64,000 nt of DNA from Galbibacter sp038433465 (GCF_038433465.1 NZ_JAESVF010000007.1:62001-126000); one strand, 5' to 3'. Positions 1 to 9,128 are shown, numbered from the stretch's first letter. Made by a program: numbers and translations. Notes: generated by a model from the letters alone, not told the origin.

Positions 1-52
1 ACTTACTGTATATTTATTCTGAATGATTGAAGCTTAATCTTTTACAGAAAAT

Positions 53-781
53 ATGACAGAAATAAATATCAATTGCGATGTAGGTGAGGGGTTTCAAAAC
101 GAAGCCGACTTGATGCCGTACATCCAATCGTGTAATATTGCTTGTGGTGGCCATGCTGGCGATGCTCATTCTATAGCCGAAGTTGTAGCTATTGCGCAAC
201 AAAATAAGGTGGCTATTGGAGCGCATCCGTCGTATCCAGATGTTGAAAATTTTGGTCGGGTGTCTATGAAGCTTTCCGAAGAAAAATTATTAGCAACCCT
301 ACAAGCGCAATTACAATTATTTGAAAACGTACTTTCTCAACAAAATGCTGTTTTTCATCATATAAAACCACACGGCGCACTGTATAACGATTTGGCAAAA
401 GATGAAGTTTTATCAACTGTATTTTTAAAGGCTGTACTTCCGTATAAAAAAAGTGTAGCACTGTACGCTCCTTATAAAAGTGCTATTGCGCGAAAGGCTT
501 TGCAAAACGGATTCAGAATTTTTTATGAGGCTTTTGCCGACCGTGCTTATAACGACGATTTGTCGTTGGTAAGTAGAACCAAACCCAATGCTGTTTTAAC
601 TGATAAACAAGCTGTGTTACAGCAAGTTTTACAAATTGCTACGCAAGAAGAAGTTACAACCTATCAAAACACAAAAGTACCGCTAGAAGCTAGTACATTT
701 TGCGTGCATTCTGACACCGAAAATGCGGTGGACATTGTAAAATATTTACACCAAAACAAACAAACTGTTACTCTTGGATAA
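53..781 (+). CDS. pxpA: 5-oxoprolinase subunit A (LamB/YcsF family)
   Basis: Subunit A of the three-part ATP-dependent 5-oxoprolinase, which opens pyroglutamate to glutamate in the cytoplasm. The 242-residue length is usual for the family. Visible family motifs are NCDVGEG near residue 7, CNIACGGHAGD near residue 27 and HIKPHGALYN near residue 103. It is the first gene of a tightly packed operon: its stop codon overlaps the start of pxpB by 8 bases. The name follows established knowledge that LamB/YcsF, KipI-like and KipA-like proteins encoded together form PxpABC; activity here is inferred. No clear promoter is visible in the 52 bases upstream. Confidence 0.93.
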   Translation: MTEININCDVGEGFQNEADLMPYIQSCNIACGGHAGDAHSIAEVVAIAQQNKVAIGAHPSYPDVENFGRVSMKLSEEKLLATLQAQLQLFENVLSQQNAVFHHIKPHGALYNDLAKDEVLSTVFLKAVLPYKKSVALYAPYKSAIARKALQNGFRIFYEAFADRAYNDDLSLVSRTKPNAVLTDKQAVLQQVLQIATQEEVTTYQNTKVPLEASTFCVHSDTENAVDIVKYLHQNKQTVTLG

Positions 782-1508
782 GTTTAAAATTGAATACCGA
801 CCGTACGGCAATAAAGCTTTATTGATGGAATGGCCCCGCACTGTGAGTGAGGCTATTTTAAAAGATATATTGAAGTTTAAAAGTGTTATTGCTAAAGAAA
901 TAGAAAATGTAGAACTCATACCTGCCTACAATTCGTTAACGCTTATTGCTACGCAAAATATCGAGTTTTCAAAGTTAATAGCTCATTTAAAGACACTGTA
1001 TAAACTAAATTATACGCAGGAAGATATCGAACGGAAATTATGGCATATTCCTGTGTGTTACGACCTCGATTTTGGAATTGACATGGAAGCTTTTTCGTTG
1101 GAAAAAAAACTAGCAATCGATGAAATTATTGAATTGCATACAGCGCCTTTGTACACTATTTACTGCATTGGTTTTTTACCTGGATTTATGTATTTGGGCG
1201 GACTTTCTAAAACTTTACATCATCCCAGACGTAAAGAACCGCGCTTACACATTCCGCAGGGTTCTGTAGGGATTGGAGGTGAGCAAACAGGTATTTATCC
1301 GCAGGAATCGCCAGGAGGTTGGAATATTATTGGCAACTCGCCAGTAAAAGTATTTAACCCAAGCAACGAGCCACCATGTGGGGTGCAAGTGGGCGATAAA
1401 ATTAAATTTTACCCCATCAATAAAGACGAGCACGAACTTATTACCATTCAGGTAGATGCTAAAATTTTTCACCTTAAAACCTACGAGCTAGATGATACAA
1501 ATACTTAA
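774..1508 (+). CDS. pxpB: 5-oxoprolinase subunit B (KipI family)
   Basis: KipI-like subunit of the PxpABC 5-oxoprolinase, 244 residues. The C-terminal half carries the family signatures GFLPGFMYLGGL and PQGSVGIGGEQTGIYP. The start is a TTG overlapping the end of pxpA. I keep it because the next in-frame ATG (about residue 18) would remove the conserved N-terminal strand IEYRPYGNKALL. The gene overlaps pxpC by 17 bases, so the three genes are probably translationally coupled. In Bacillus the homologue KipI was first described as a kinase inhibitor, but the operon context favours the oxoprolinase role. Confidence 0.92.
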   Translation: MDKFKIEYRPYGNKALLMEWPRTVSEAILKDILKFKSVIAKEIENVELIPAYNSLTLIATQNIEFSKLIAHLKTLYKLNYTQEDIERKLWHIPVCYDLDFGIDMEAFSLEKKLAIDEIIELHTAPLYTIYCIGFLPGFMYLGGLSKTLHHPRRKEPRLHIPQGSVGIGGEQTGIYPQESPGGWNIIGNSPVKVFNPSNEPPCGVQVGDKIKFYPINKDEHELITIQVDAKIFHLKTYELDDTNT

Positions 1509-2334
1509 TCCAGGATTTTATACTACCATTCAAGATTTAGGACGTTTTAGCTATCGTGATAAAGGAGTGCCTGTAAGTGGAGTGATGGATGCTATTTCGG
1601 CGCAATTTGCCAATAAGTTATTGGGAAATTCTAAAAACTCGGCAGTACTCGAAATAACAATGGTTGGCCCCGAATTACTCTTTGAGACCGAAACGCTTAT
1701 TGCCATTAGTGGCGCAATTTTGTCGCCTAAACTTAATGGAAAACCTATTTTTAATGATGAAGTGTATCATGTTCAAAAAAACGATGTGTTGAGCTTTGGG
1801 AAATTAAAAAGCGGGTTTCGGTGTTATTTGGCGGTACAAGGTGGTTTTAAAACCGAAACAGTGTTGGGAAGCAAATCGTGGTATGTATCGCTTACCGAAT
1901 TTTCGTATTTGCAAAAAGAAAAAACCTTAGAAATTGCCAAACGCAAGGAACATAAAATAAAAGCCCATTTGCCAGGTATGGACCACGATTTTAACCAAAA
2001 AGAACTCGAAGTTTACAAAGGGCCAGAATTCAACTTACTTACCAAAGAGCAAGAACAGCAAGTGTTGAGTGGCATTTTTAATGTTGCCAAAGAAAACAAT
2101 AGGATGGCATATCAGCTAAAGCAACATTTGTATCCGCACTCGTATTCTATTTTAACCTCGGCAACACTTCCAGGAACGGTGCAACTTACGCCTTCGGGGA
2201 AACTTATTGTGTTAATGAAAGACGCTCAAACAACGGGCGGATATCCACGAATTTTACAACTTACAGAACAAGCAATTGCTTTGTTGGCTCAAAAACGTAC
2301 TGGCGACGAACTTATTTTTACACTCATAGCATAA
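1492..2334 (+). CDS. pxpC: 5-oxoprolinase subunit C (KipA family, biotin-dependent carboxyltransferase-like)
   Basis: KipA-like subunit of PxpABC, 280 residues, with the N-terminal family motif TIQDLGRF followed by GVPVSGVMD. It closes the operon. No terminator is visible: its last 46 bases overlap the 3' end of the convergent gene on the other strand. The fold is related to carboxyltransferase domains, and older annotations call it allophanate hydrolase subunit 2. Co-occurrence with pxpA and pxpB makes the oxoprolinase assignment the better one. Confidence 0.92.
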   Translation: MIQILNPGFYTTIQDLGRFSYRDKGVPVSGVMDAISAQFANKLLGNSKNSAVLEITMVGPELLFETETLIAISGAILSPKLNGKPIFNDEVYHVQKNDVLSFGKLKSGFRCYLAVQGGFKTETVLGSKSWYVSLTEFSYLQKEKTLEIAKRKEHKIKAHLPGMDHDFNQKELEVYKGPEFNLLTKEQEQQVLSGIFNVAKENNRMAYQLKQHLYPHSYSILTSATLPGTVQLTPSGKLIVLMKDAQTTGGYPRILQLTEQAIALLAQKRTGDELIFTLIA

Positions 2335-2876
2335 ACTTCTTCGCAAATAAGCATTAAAATATCATCTTGTGGGAGTGCTTTTGCTACTTTAAACGCTTTT
2401 TCTTTAAAGCTGTCGTGGTTGATAAAAAGCGCCCATAAATTGGTAGCCATTTCGGTGAAGTTTTTCGGCGGAACCGAAGTTATAATATTGCTGTCGTAGG
2501 CAGTAAATATTAAGGTTTTAATAATATTTCTAGCGGTATTAATTTTGGTTTCTATGGGTTTTAATACCTCACTTACCGTTTGTGTAATGTTGGGGATAAG
2601 CGCCGATGTTGTATCGAGTTGGTATTTTTTCTGCGGAATACGTTGGTCAATAGCTGTGCGCGCATTGAGCAATTCGATGCGGTAAGTAGCTATGGTTGTA
2701 AATGCTGAAATTTGATTTCTACGGAAAATATCTTCTATTTCATTTAAAAACACATACAAAGCATCTGGCGCACTTCCGTCGTCGTTATCGAGCAATAGCT
2801 GTATTTTTCCTACCGAATGCGTTGTTTTTGTGTGTATATGATGGTACACATCGAGGTATGAAATAGTTGGTAACAT
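2289..2876 (-). CDS. hypothetical protein, 195 aa
   Basis: I do not recognise a family. The product is a soluble, probably helical protein with no signal peptide or membrane segment (it starts MLPTISYLDVYHHIH). It has an acidic LDNDDGS stretch and an aromatic-rich segment (NLWALFINHDSF) toward the C terminus. It runs convergent to pxpC and overlaps its 3' end by 46 bases, so the last ~15 codons of each gene are read from both strands. Length, composition and a full-length frame outside the overlap favour a real gene. Upstream of its start lies a repeat-rich intergenic region. Confidence 0.6.
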   Translation of the reverse strand: MLPTISYLDVYHHIHTKTTHSVGKIQLLLDNDDGSAPDALYVFLNEIEDIFRRNQISAFTTIATYRIELLNARTAIDQRIPQKKYQLDTTSALIPNITQTVSEVLKPIETKINTARNIIKTLIFTAYDSNIITSVPPKNFTEMATNLWALFINHDSFKEKAFKVAKALPQDDILMLICEEVYAMSVKISSSPVRF

Positions 2877-3904
2877 AGCATTTTATTTTGTTGCAAGTTG
2901 CTGAAAATTAAGCGATTTGAAAAGGGGAAAATACCGTTTTTTGTTTTTTTAGTTTGAAGTCTTTAGTTTTTGGTTTTTAGTTTGAAGTTTCTTGTTTCGT
3001 CATTTCGACAGAGTGAGGCAACGAACGACGAGAAATCACATTACGTAAGGTTTTTTGGTTTTAGGTTTTTAGTTTCAAGTTTCTTGTTTCGTCATTTCGA
3101 CAGAGCGAGGCAACGAGCGACGAGAAATCGCATTATGAAGGGTTTTAGGTTTTGGTTTTTTTGTTTGAAGTTTCTTGTTTCGTCATTTCGACAGAGTGAG
3201 GCAACGAGCGACGAGAAATCGCATTACGAAGGGTTTTAGGTTTTAGGTTTTTGGTTTGAGGTTGCAAAGATGCAGAGGTGCAGAGGGACAAAGTTTCAAC
3301 CGAGAAACCCTTAACTATTTTACTTATTTACTCTTTCACTTCTTTTAAACAATTAACCGATTCAACGATTCAACAGGATGTGATACCTCGACTCCGCCTG
3401 TCTGCCGACAAAGGCAGGCTCGGTATGACTATTTATTTTCAATTGTCATTTCGACAGAGCGAGGCAACGAGCGACGAGAAATCGCATTATGAAGGGTTTT
3501 TGGTTTTGGTTTGAGGTTGCAAAGTTTCAAAATTGCAAAGTTGCAAAGGGACAAAGTTTCAATCGAGACAACCTTAACTTATTACCTCATTAACTTTTTC
3601 ACTTTTCTAATAAGATGCGATACCTCGACTCCGCTCGGTATGACAGTTAGAAAGAAGGTTGTAATCGAGAAAACCTTAACTCATTAGCTCATTAACTCTT
3701 TCACTTCTCTTAAACAATTAACCGATTCAACAATTAAACAATTCAACAGTTAATCAATTAACTTTTTCATTTAAAAAAAACAATCAAGGTCTTTATAGAT
3801 AGAAATAGCATTTCATCAAAAAAAATAAAAACGATATAAAAACTAAAAATAAAAATATCTATTTTAGTAAACGAAAGAAAAACCTTAACAATACCAACTG
3901 AAAA
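2877..3904. repeat. repeat-rich intergenic region, cluster 1
   Basis: This 1-kb stretch holds no convincing gene. It contains four near-identical 45-bp copies (family A) at 2999-3043, 3091-3135, 3182-3226 and 3445-3489, each starting GTCATTTCGACAGAG and ending GAGAAATCNCATTA. Between and after them come G/T-rich runs built on GGTTTTTGGTTTGAGG, a segment like TGCAGAGGGACAAAGTTTCAA, a CTTTCACTT stretch, and AACAATTAACCGATTCAAC. A motif reading ACCTCGACTCCG...CTCGGTATGAC closes the module at 3384-3428 (with a 22-nt hairpin insert at 3397-3418) and again at 3622-3644 without the insert. Open frames across it only translate the repeats. Confidence 0.9.
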
Positions 3905-4276
3905 ATGGCACAAAAACCTAAAAAATGCATTACGCATAAAAAGGCGTTAAAACTACAAGAAAAGTACGCTAAAACTATCGAGAAAACCCTTAAAAAAGAA
4001 TACGGCAAAGACTTTGCAAGCCAATTTTGGTGGTCTGTAGAGGAGTTGGAGGAGTATATTGCTTATTTTAAGCAAGAAGCCAAAGACAAAGGTTATACCG
4101 ATTTAGGCTTACGTTTTTCCTTAGGGAAATACGAAGACGACGACAAAGACGGAAACCTCTCGGGCTTTATTATGCCAACGGGCGTAAAAACTACTAAGGC
4201 ACTTGCCGACGACCCCGAAATGATTGAGGACGTAGATTCTTATAATGATTCTATGACAGGGTGGCCACCAGCTTAG
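3905..4276 (+). CDS. hypothetical charged protein, 123 aa
   Basis: No family recognised. The N terminus is strongly basic and helical (KKALKLQEKYAKTIEKTLKK). The middle carries FWWSVEELEEYIAYFKQEA, and the C-terminal half is acidic (KYEDDDKDGNLSG) and ends in SMTGWPPA. There is no signal peptide or membrane segment. Only nine bases separate its stop from the next start, so it probably leads an operon with the membrane protein, histidine kinase and response regulator that follow. A role in that signalling unit is inference from position only. Confidence 0.7.
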   Translation: MAQKPKKCITHKKALKLQEKYAKTIEKTLKKEYGKDFASQFWWSVEELEEYIAYFKQEAKDKGYTDLGLRFSLGKYEDDDKDGNLSGFIMPTGVKTTKALADDPEMIEDVDSYNDSMTGWPPA

Positions 4277-4285
4277 ATATACCAG

Positions 4286-5005
4286 ATGTTGTACTTACGA
4301 ATTTTAATTTTTTTACTCATACTGGCTACCACTGTGGTGGCTGGTATGAGCTTTAAAAAGTACCAACATACCCCAAATCGAATTATTTTTTATTTGTTAC
4401 TATGTACTGTTTTTACAGAGTTTGTAGGACATTTATATGCCTTCTTTTATTATTTTCCTAATGCTGAAATAACCATTCTTACAAAAAAATATTTTCCCAA
4501 TAAAAATTATTGGATATATAATATTTTTAGGATTCTTACCTTTTATTTATACCTGTATTATTTTTTAAAAACGCTCCGTTTGCCTTTACACAAAACCATT
4601 GTAAAATGGCTTTTTGCAATATATACCTCCTGTATCATTGCCAATTTCTGGATGATTGAAAACACTTTTTTTGAAAAAAATATGATGTTTGTACGGTTTT
4701 TTGGAGGTATAGGCTTGCTCTTAGGTGCATTTTTGTATTTCCGAGAGGTGTTTTTATCAGAAAAAATAATAAATGTGTATCATCGGTTATCGTTTTGGGT
4801 CATTACAGGCTCTATGTTTTATTATTTAATAACAGTACCTATTATAATTTTCGATAAGTTTTTGTACGACCATCAAGATATTTATTTAAGTATTTTAGTG
4901 TGTTGTAATATAGTCCTTTATGGAAGTTTTATAATAGGGTTTATAATTCATAGGAGACGGAGTAATAACGCAGAAAACAGTAAATTGCAACCAAACAGAG
5001 GTTAA
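4286..5005 (+). CDS. multi-pass integral membrane protein (about 7 TM segments)
   Basis: A 239-residue hydrophobic protein with roughly seven predicted transmembrane helices, aromatic-rich loops and a basic cytoplasmic tail (IIHRRRSNN). I do not recognise a named family. It sits 25 bases upstream of a histidine kinase that has only a short N-terminal membrane anchor and no obvious sensing domain. A membrane sensor or partner role for this protein is therefore plausible, but it is inferred from gene order alone. No catalytic motif is visible. Confidence 0.72.
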   Translation: MLYLRILIFLLILATTVVAGMSFKKYQHTPNRIIFYLLLCTVFTEFVGHLYAFFYYFPNAEITILTKKYFPNKNYWIYNIFRILTFYLYLYYFLKTLRLPLHKTIVKWLFAIYTSCIIANFWMIENTFFEKNMMFVRFFGGIGLLLGAFLYFREVFLSEKIINVYHRLSFWVITGSMFYYLITVPIIIFDKFLYDHQDIYLSILVCCNIVLYGSFIIGFIIHRRRSNNAENSKLQPNRG

Positions 5006-5030
5006 CTTTTCAGTTTAAATAATCATTCCT

Positions 5031-5816
5031 ATGGAAAGTAGAGAAGTACTTATTGGGGTTATTGTGTACGGAAGTCTGGTTGTATTACTGGTTACACTGA
5101 TAGGAATTATTTCGTTTTTATTTTATCAGAAAAGCAGAAACAAACTTTTAATACAACGCGCAGAAGAGCGTCAAAAATTTCAGCAAGAATTAACGCATGC
5201 ACAGGTAGAAATGCAAGAGCAAACCTACCGAAATTTAAGTTGGGAGTTGCACGATAACATTGGGCAATTGCTCTCTATAGCCAATCTCGAGGCAAACAGG
5301 TTGCGTTTTAGTCTTGATAAAGACGAGCAATTGAGTTACCAAGAGTTGCGCAATGTACTACGGCAAGGTGTTAACGAAGTCCGTTTATTATCGCACGCTT
5401 TAAATGCCGATGTGGTTTCGAGAGCGGGCTTAAAAACTTCTTTAGAAAACGAGTTAGAACGCTTTAAAAGACTCAACTTTTTGGAAGTAGATTATAAACT
5501 GAAAGGAACTCCTTTTGAAGTAGATAGCAAACACGAACTGATTATTTTTAGAATTTTTCAAGAGTGTTTTTCCAATGTGGTAAAGTACTCCAAAGCCACC
5601 AAATTAAAAATCGATTTGGAATATCATCCTTCAGAAATAATAATTAAAGTAGCCGATAACGGAATAGGTTTTAATACTGAAGAAGAAAAATCGGGCTCAG
5701 GAATGTTAAATATGCAAAACCGAGCCAATCTTATCGGTGCAAATTTATTGATTGAAAGTAAAATAAATGAAGGAGTTTCTGTAACTTTGACGTATCCAAC
5801 CAAGCTAAACTCGTAA
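5031..5816 (+). CDS. sensor histidine kinase, HisKA_3 (NarX/LuxR-partner) type
   Basis: A 261-residue kinase. One transmembrane helix spans about residues 7-32, followed by a coiled linker and the HisKA_3 dimerisation box with phospho-acceptor His74 in WELHDNIGQLL. The HATPase domain shows the N box (FQECFSNVVKYSKA), the G1 box (VADNGIGFN) and a G2-like GSGMLNMQNRA. There is no extracellular sensor domain, so input probably comes from a partner, perhaps the membrane protein just upstream. The last base of the stop codon is the first base of the response-regulator start (ATG overlapping TAA at 5816), typical of a cognate pair. Confidence 0.93.
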   Translation: MESREVLIGVIVYGSLVVLLVTLIGIISFLFYQKSRNKLLIQRAEERQKFQQELTHAQVEMQEQTYRNLSWELHDNIGQLLSIANLEANRLRFSLDKDEQLSYQELRNVLRQGVNEVRLLSHALNADVVSRAGLKTSLENELERFKRLNFLEVDYKLKGTPFEVDSKHELIIFRIFQECFSNVVKYSKATKLKIDLEYHPSEIIIKVADNGIGFNTEEEKSGSGMLNMQNRANLIGANLLIESKINEGVSVTLTYPTKLNS

Positions 5817-6460
5817 TGAAAAAGTATACTATTGCCATTGTAGACGACCATTTATTATTTGCAAAATCCTTATCCTCTTTAGTAGAATCGTTTCAAAAAT
5901 ATGAAGTTACCTTTCATGCTGCAAACGGACAGAGTTTTATAAATACCATACAACACAAACCTTTACCAGATATCGTTTTAATGGATATTAATATGCCACA
6001 AATGAATGGTATCGAAACCATGAAATGGCTTAAAAAACACCATCCAAAACAAAAAGTATTGGCACTTTCGATGGACGATAACGAAACTACCATTATCCAA
6101 ATGCTGTGCCATGGCGCCAAAGGTTACATTTTAAAAGATATTCATCCCGATTTTTTTGAGCGCGCCTTAAACGATGTGATTGAAAAAGGGTTTTATTATT
6201 CTGATATGATTACCGACGACCTTATGGATGCAGTGATGCGAGAAGAAGCCAACCCATCTGAAAATTTAATCAAACCTCGTGAAGCAGAATTTTTAAGGCA
6301 TGCCTGCTCTGAAATGACGTACAAAGAAATTGCCTCGCTTATGAATCTTTCTCCAAAAACCATAGACGGCTACCGCGAAAGTTTGTTTTATAAACTCAAC
6401 CTTAAAAGTAGAGTAGGACTGGTTCTTTACGGCATCCGAAATAGGTATGTTGAGATTTAG
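5816..6460 (+). CDS. response regulator, NarL/FixJ (LuxR-type HTH) family
   Basis: A 214-residue regulator. The receiver domain has the acidic pocket IAIVDDH near residue 8 and phospho-acceptor Asp57 in VLMDINMPQMNG. The C-terminal LuxR-type helix-turn-helix lies at about residues 148-205 (MTYKEIASLMNLSPKTIDGY). It overlaps the kinase gene by one base and is its likely cognate partner. The target genes cannot be read from the sequence. Immediately after the stop begins a second cluster of the intergenic repeats found upstream of the operon. Confidence 0.94.
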   Translation: MKKYTIAIVDDHLLFAKSLSSLVESFQKYEVTFHAANGQSFINTIQHKPLPDIVLMDINMPQMNGIETMKWLKKHHPKQKVLALSMDDNETTIIQMLCHGAKGYILKDIHPDFFERALNDVIEKGFYYSDMITDDLMDAVMREEANPSENLIKPREAEFLRHACSEMTYKEIASLMNLSPKTIDGYRESLFYKLNLKSRVGLVLYGIRNRYVEI

Positions 6461-7112
6461 AATTTTTAGTTTTTGGTTTGAAGTTTCTGGTTTTAGGTTT
6501 TGGGTTTGAGGTTTTGGGTTTTTGGTTTGAAGTTGCAGAGAGACAAAGTTTCAACTGAGAAAACCTTAACTTATTACCTCATTAACTCTTTCACTTTCCT
6601 TATTTCGTCATTTCGACAGAGTAAGGAACGAACGACGAGAAATCGCATTATGAAGGGTTTTTGGTTTGAGGTTTTTTGTTTGAGGTTTCAAAGGTGCAGA
6701 GAGACAAAGTTTGAATCGAGATACCTTAACTTATTTACTTTTTACAATTCTCTTATTTCGTCATTTCGACAGAGTGAGGAACGAACGACGAGAAATCGCA
6801 TTAGGAAGGGTTTTAGGTTTCTTGTTTTGTCATTTCGACAGAGTGAGGCAACGAACGACGAGAAATCTCATTAGGAAGGGTTTTAGATTTTTGGTTTTTA
6901 GTTTGAAGTTTCAATGGTGCAAAGGTGAAAAGAGACAAGGTTTTAAACGAGAAAACCTTTACTTTTTACCTCTTTCACTTATTTTAAACAATTAACCGAT
7001 TCAACACTTCAACAAGATGAGATACCTCGACTTCGCCTGTCTGCCGACAAAGGCAGGCTCGGTATGACTTCAAATTATCAATTCTCAATTAATATTTATC
7101 AATTAAAAATTC
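6461..7112. repeat. repeat-rich intergenic region, cluster 2
   Basis: This stretch is built from the same modules, in the same orientation, as 2877-3904. Family A copies lie at 6607-6650, 6760-6803 and 6829-6873; the first two lack one base relative to the 45-bp form. Each is followed by GGTTTTTGGTTTGAGG-like runs, an ACAAAGTTT segment and AACAATTAACCGATTCAAC. The closing CTCGACTTCG...CTCGGTATGAC motif at about 7025-7068 carries the 22-nt hairpin insert at 7036-7057. I see no gene; open frames here are translations of the repeats. Confidence 0.9.
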
Positions 7113-9011
7113 TCACTCCCCATAATATTCCAACAAATCTTGAAGTTTTTCGATAGAATCGTCGAGACCACCGTTGCGGTTACGCAATAGCCAAGTCTGT
7201 TTTTGGTTTTCAATAATCGGTGCAAGTTCGTTTGCTAAAGCTTCTTTTTTTGCTGTTGGAATGTTTTCGGTGGCATAGTTTTTAGCTTTTAGTCTGGCTT
7301 CTCCCAAATGAGCGCCATGCAATGCAAGTGCCGAGGCTTGTTTGAGTTCGGCAATTACAATATCGGCATCTTTGGCGGTCGGTTTTCCTTGTGCTAAAAT
7401 TGCCAAAGCCTTGTTGATTTCTTCTTCCGAAGCTTTTAAACCTTTTATCGTTAAATGTTTTGTTTGGTAATGTCCTTTCATTGTCCATCTAAAGCGACGC
7501 AACATCAAATGAAAAGCATTGGCATTTCCTGCAGGAATATCGGCTTTTAAATACGCATCGCCCAACATAAGTACAGCTTTGCCTGTGTTTCCTGTAGCAT
7601 CTTCAAAAACATATTCATTCAGTAAAAACTCTAAGTTATCGACGGTGTTTTCGTTGTAATTCCACGAATATGAAGCGCCCAATAAAAAAGGAGCATAGCT
7701 AACAGATAGCGGTTGAAAGTGTCCGAAATCTCCCCAATTGGTGTTTAGAAAACCTTTTGCGCCATTTTTATAACCTTCTAGTGCCGCATTTTTTAAATTC
7801 TCGAAAGCGTTCGAATTCCGCCCGATTTCCGAACGCCAAGAAGAAGTACCAGGACACACGTAAAAGTCGAGTCCTGCTTCTTTAAATTTCGGTAAGTTTT
7901 CATCAAAAGGATAAGTAGCATCGTAGCCCCAAACTACGGCTGTCATATTTTTCGGAATATCTTTAATCAGTTCTGGATGATTTAAAATAATATCGCCCCA
8001 AAACTGTGCTTGGTAGCCTTGTTTATTTACTTCGTCGTTGAGTTGTGTAAGGTAATTTAAGTAGACTTGTCCTTTTCCGAGTTTCTCACAAGCATCTTTC
8101 GATTTTCCGAGGCAAAGTTCCACAGTTTCATCGCCACCAATATTAAAATATTTACTCGAAAAGTTAGGCAGTAACTCTTCGTACAAGCTCTTCATCAATT
8201 CAAAAGAAGCAGGGTCGGTAGGGTTTAAACTTGTGCGTTTGCGTTTTCCCCAAACAGTTTCGCAATCGTCGGGACATTCAGCCAAATCCAAATACGTATC
8301 GTGCTTCAGCCAATTTTCCATATGTCCAAACGAATTTTGATTCGGCACCAAATCGATATGGCGTTGGGTACAGTACGCATCGAGTTGCCTAATTTCTTCC
8401 GCAGTAAAAGGACTCGCATTTTTCCAAACCTCTTCGTGGTCTTTATAAGCAAACGTATGTTCGATATACAATTGTAATTCGTTAATTTTCCAAGTCGCCA
8501 ATTTATCGATAAGTTGGTAGAGCGTTTCCATGGTAGGCACCTTATCGCGACTTACATCGAGCATTACGCCACGACGTTCAAAATTTGGCCAGTCGGTAAT
8601 TGTTAGGCAAGGCAACGCTTTTTGTTGGTCTGCCGAGTAGGTAAGGAGTTGTAAAAGTGTTTGTTTTCCGTAGTATAAACCCGCCAAATTTTGCCCAGTA
8701 AGTTGGATGCTGTCGGTACTTATTTTTAGCGAATATTCCTGCGGTCGTAGGTTGAGTGAATCGATACTGAGATTGATGTATAATTTTGAAAAGCCAACTT
8801 TTTCAGCAATATCCATACTGCCCACAAAATCGTTATTGATTCCTAAACTGATGAGTTTTTGAAGTTGCGTAGCATTTGCAGGAGTCAACACAGTGCAGGA
8901 GTCGGAAACCGTAATCTTTTGAGGCGGATTGATAAGATAGTTTTGTATAGTTTGCGCCGTAGCGCTGTATATGGTAAGACAGAAAAAAAGGCCGTAAATA
9001 ATACTTTTCAT
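7113..9011 (-). CDS. beta-N-acetylhexosaminidase, GH20 family, exported
   Basis: A 632-residue glycoside hydrolase with a signal peptide (MKSIIYGLFFCLTIYSATA-Q). It has a GH20 N-terminal alpha/beta domain to about residue 140, then the catalytic barrel beginning near WPNFERRGVMLDVSRDKVP. The catalytic Asp-Glu pair is Asp294-Glu295 in NIGGDETVEL. GH20 enzymes remove terminal N-acetylglucosamine or N-acetylgalactosamine by substrate-assisted catalysis; the likely site here is the periplasm or outer surface. It stands alone, with no SusCD pair or other carbohydrate genes beside it, so the substrate (chitin fragments, glycans or peptidoglycan) is open. No terminator is obvious; its 3' end abuts repeat cluster 2. 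Confidence 0.9.
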   Translation of the reverse strand: MKSIIYGLFFCLTIYSATAQTIQNYLINPPQKITVSDSCTVLTPANATQLQKLISLGINNDFVGSMDIAEKVGFSKLYINLSIDSLNLRPQEYSLKISTDSIQLTGQNLAGLYYGKQTLLQLLTYSADQQKALPCLTITDWPNFERRGVMLDVSRDKVPTMETLYQLIDKLATWKINELQLYIEHTFAYKDHEEVWKNASPFTAEEIRQLDAYCTQRHIDLVPNQNSFGHMENWLKHDTYLDLAECPDDCETVWGKRKRTSLNPTDPASFELMKSLYEELLPNFSSKYFNIGGDETVELCLGKSKDACEKLGKGQVYLNYLTQLNDEVNKQGYQAQFWGDIILNHPELIKDIPKNMTAVVWGYDATYPFDENLPKFKEAGLDFYVCPGTSSWRSEIGRNSNAFENLKNAALEGYKNGAKGFLNTNWGDFGHFQPLSVSYAPFLLGASYSWNYNENTVDNLEFLLNEYVFEDATGNTGKAVLMLGDAYLKADIPAGNANAFHLMLRRFRWTMKGHYQTKHLTIKGLKASEEEINKALAILAQGKPTAKDADIVIAELKQASALALHGAHLGEARLKAKNYATENIPTAKKEALANELAPIIENQKQTWLLRNRNGGLDDSIEKLQDLLEYYGE

Positions 9012-9128
9012 ATAAAAAAATTAAATAGTTCTGAAAGATACTAATAAATTTAAAATGAAGATTGAGCTGTGTTTGGAGGATGAATTTTGCATATTTATAA
9101 TAGAGAGAAATTGAAGAAGGCGTTACTA

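Noticed and set aside
2999..3489. Possible CRISPR array (four 45-bp near-identical units)
   Set aside because: Spacing between units is irregular (about 47, 46 and 218 bases), the sequences between units are themselves repetitive modules, the same units recur at 6607-6873 without array structure, and no cas genes are present.
2970..3514. Open frames of 89 and 78 codons in repeat cluster 1
   Set aside because: They translate the GTCATTTCGACAGAG repeats and G/T-rich runs (recurring RQSEATSDEKSHYEGF), have no family features, and sit entirely within repeats.
6500..6995. Open frames of 124 and 94 codons in repeat cluster 2
   Set aside because: Same repeat-derived peptides as in cluster 1; the two frames overlap each other in different frames over the same repeats.
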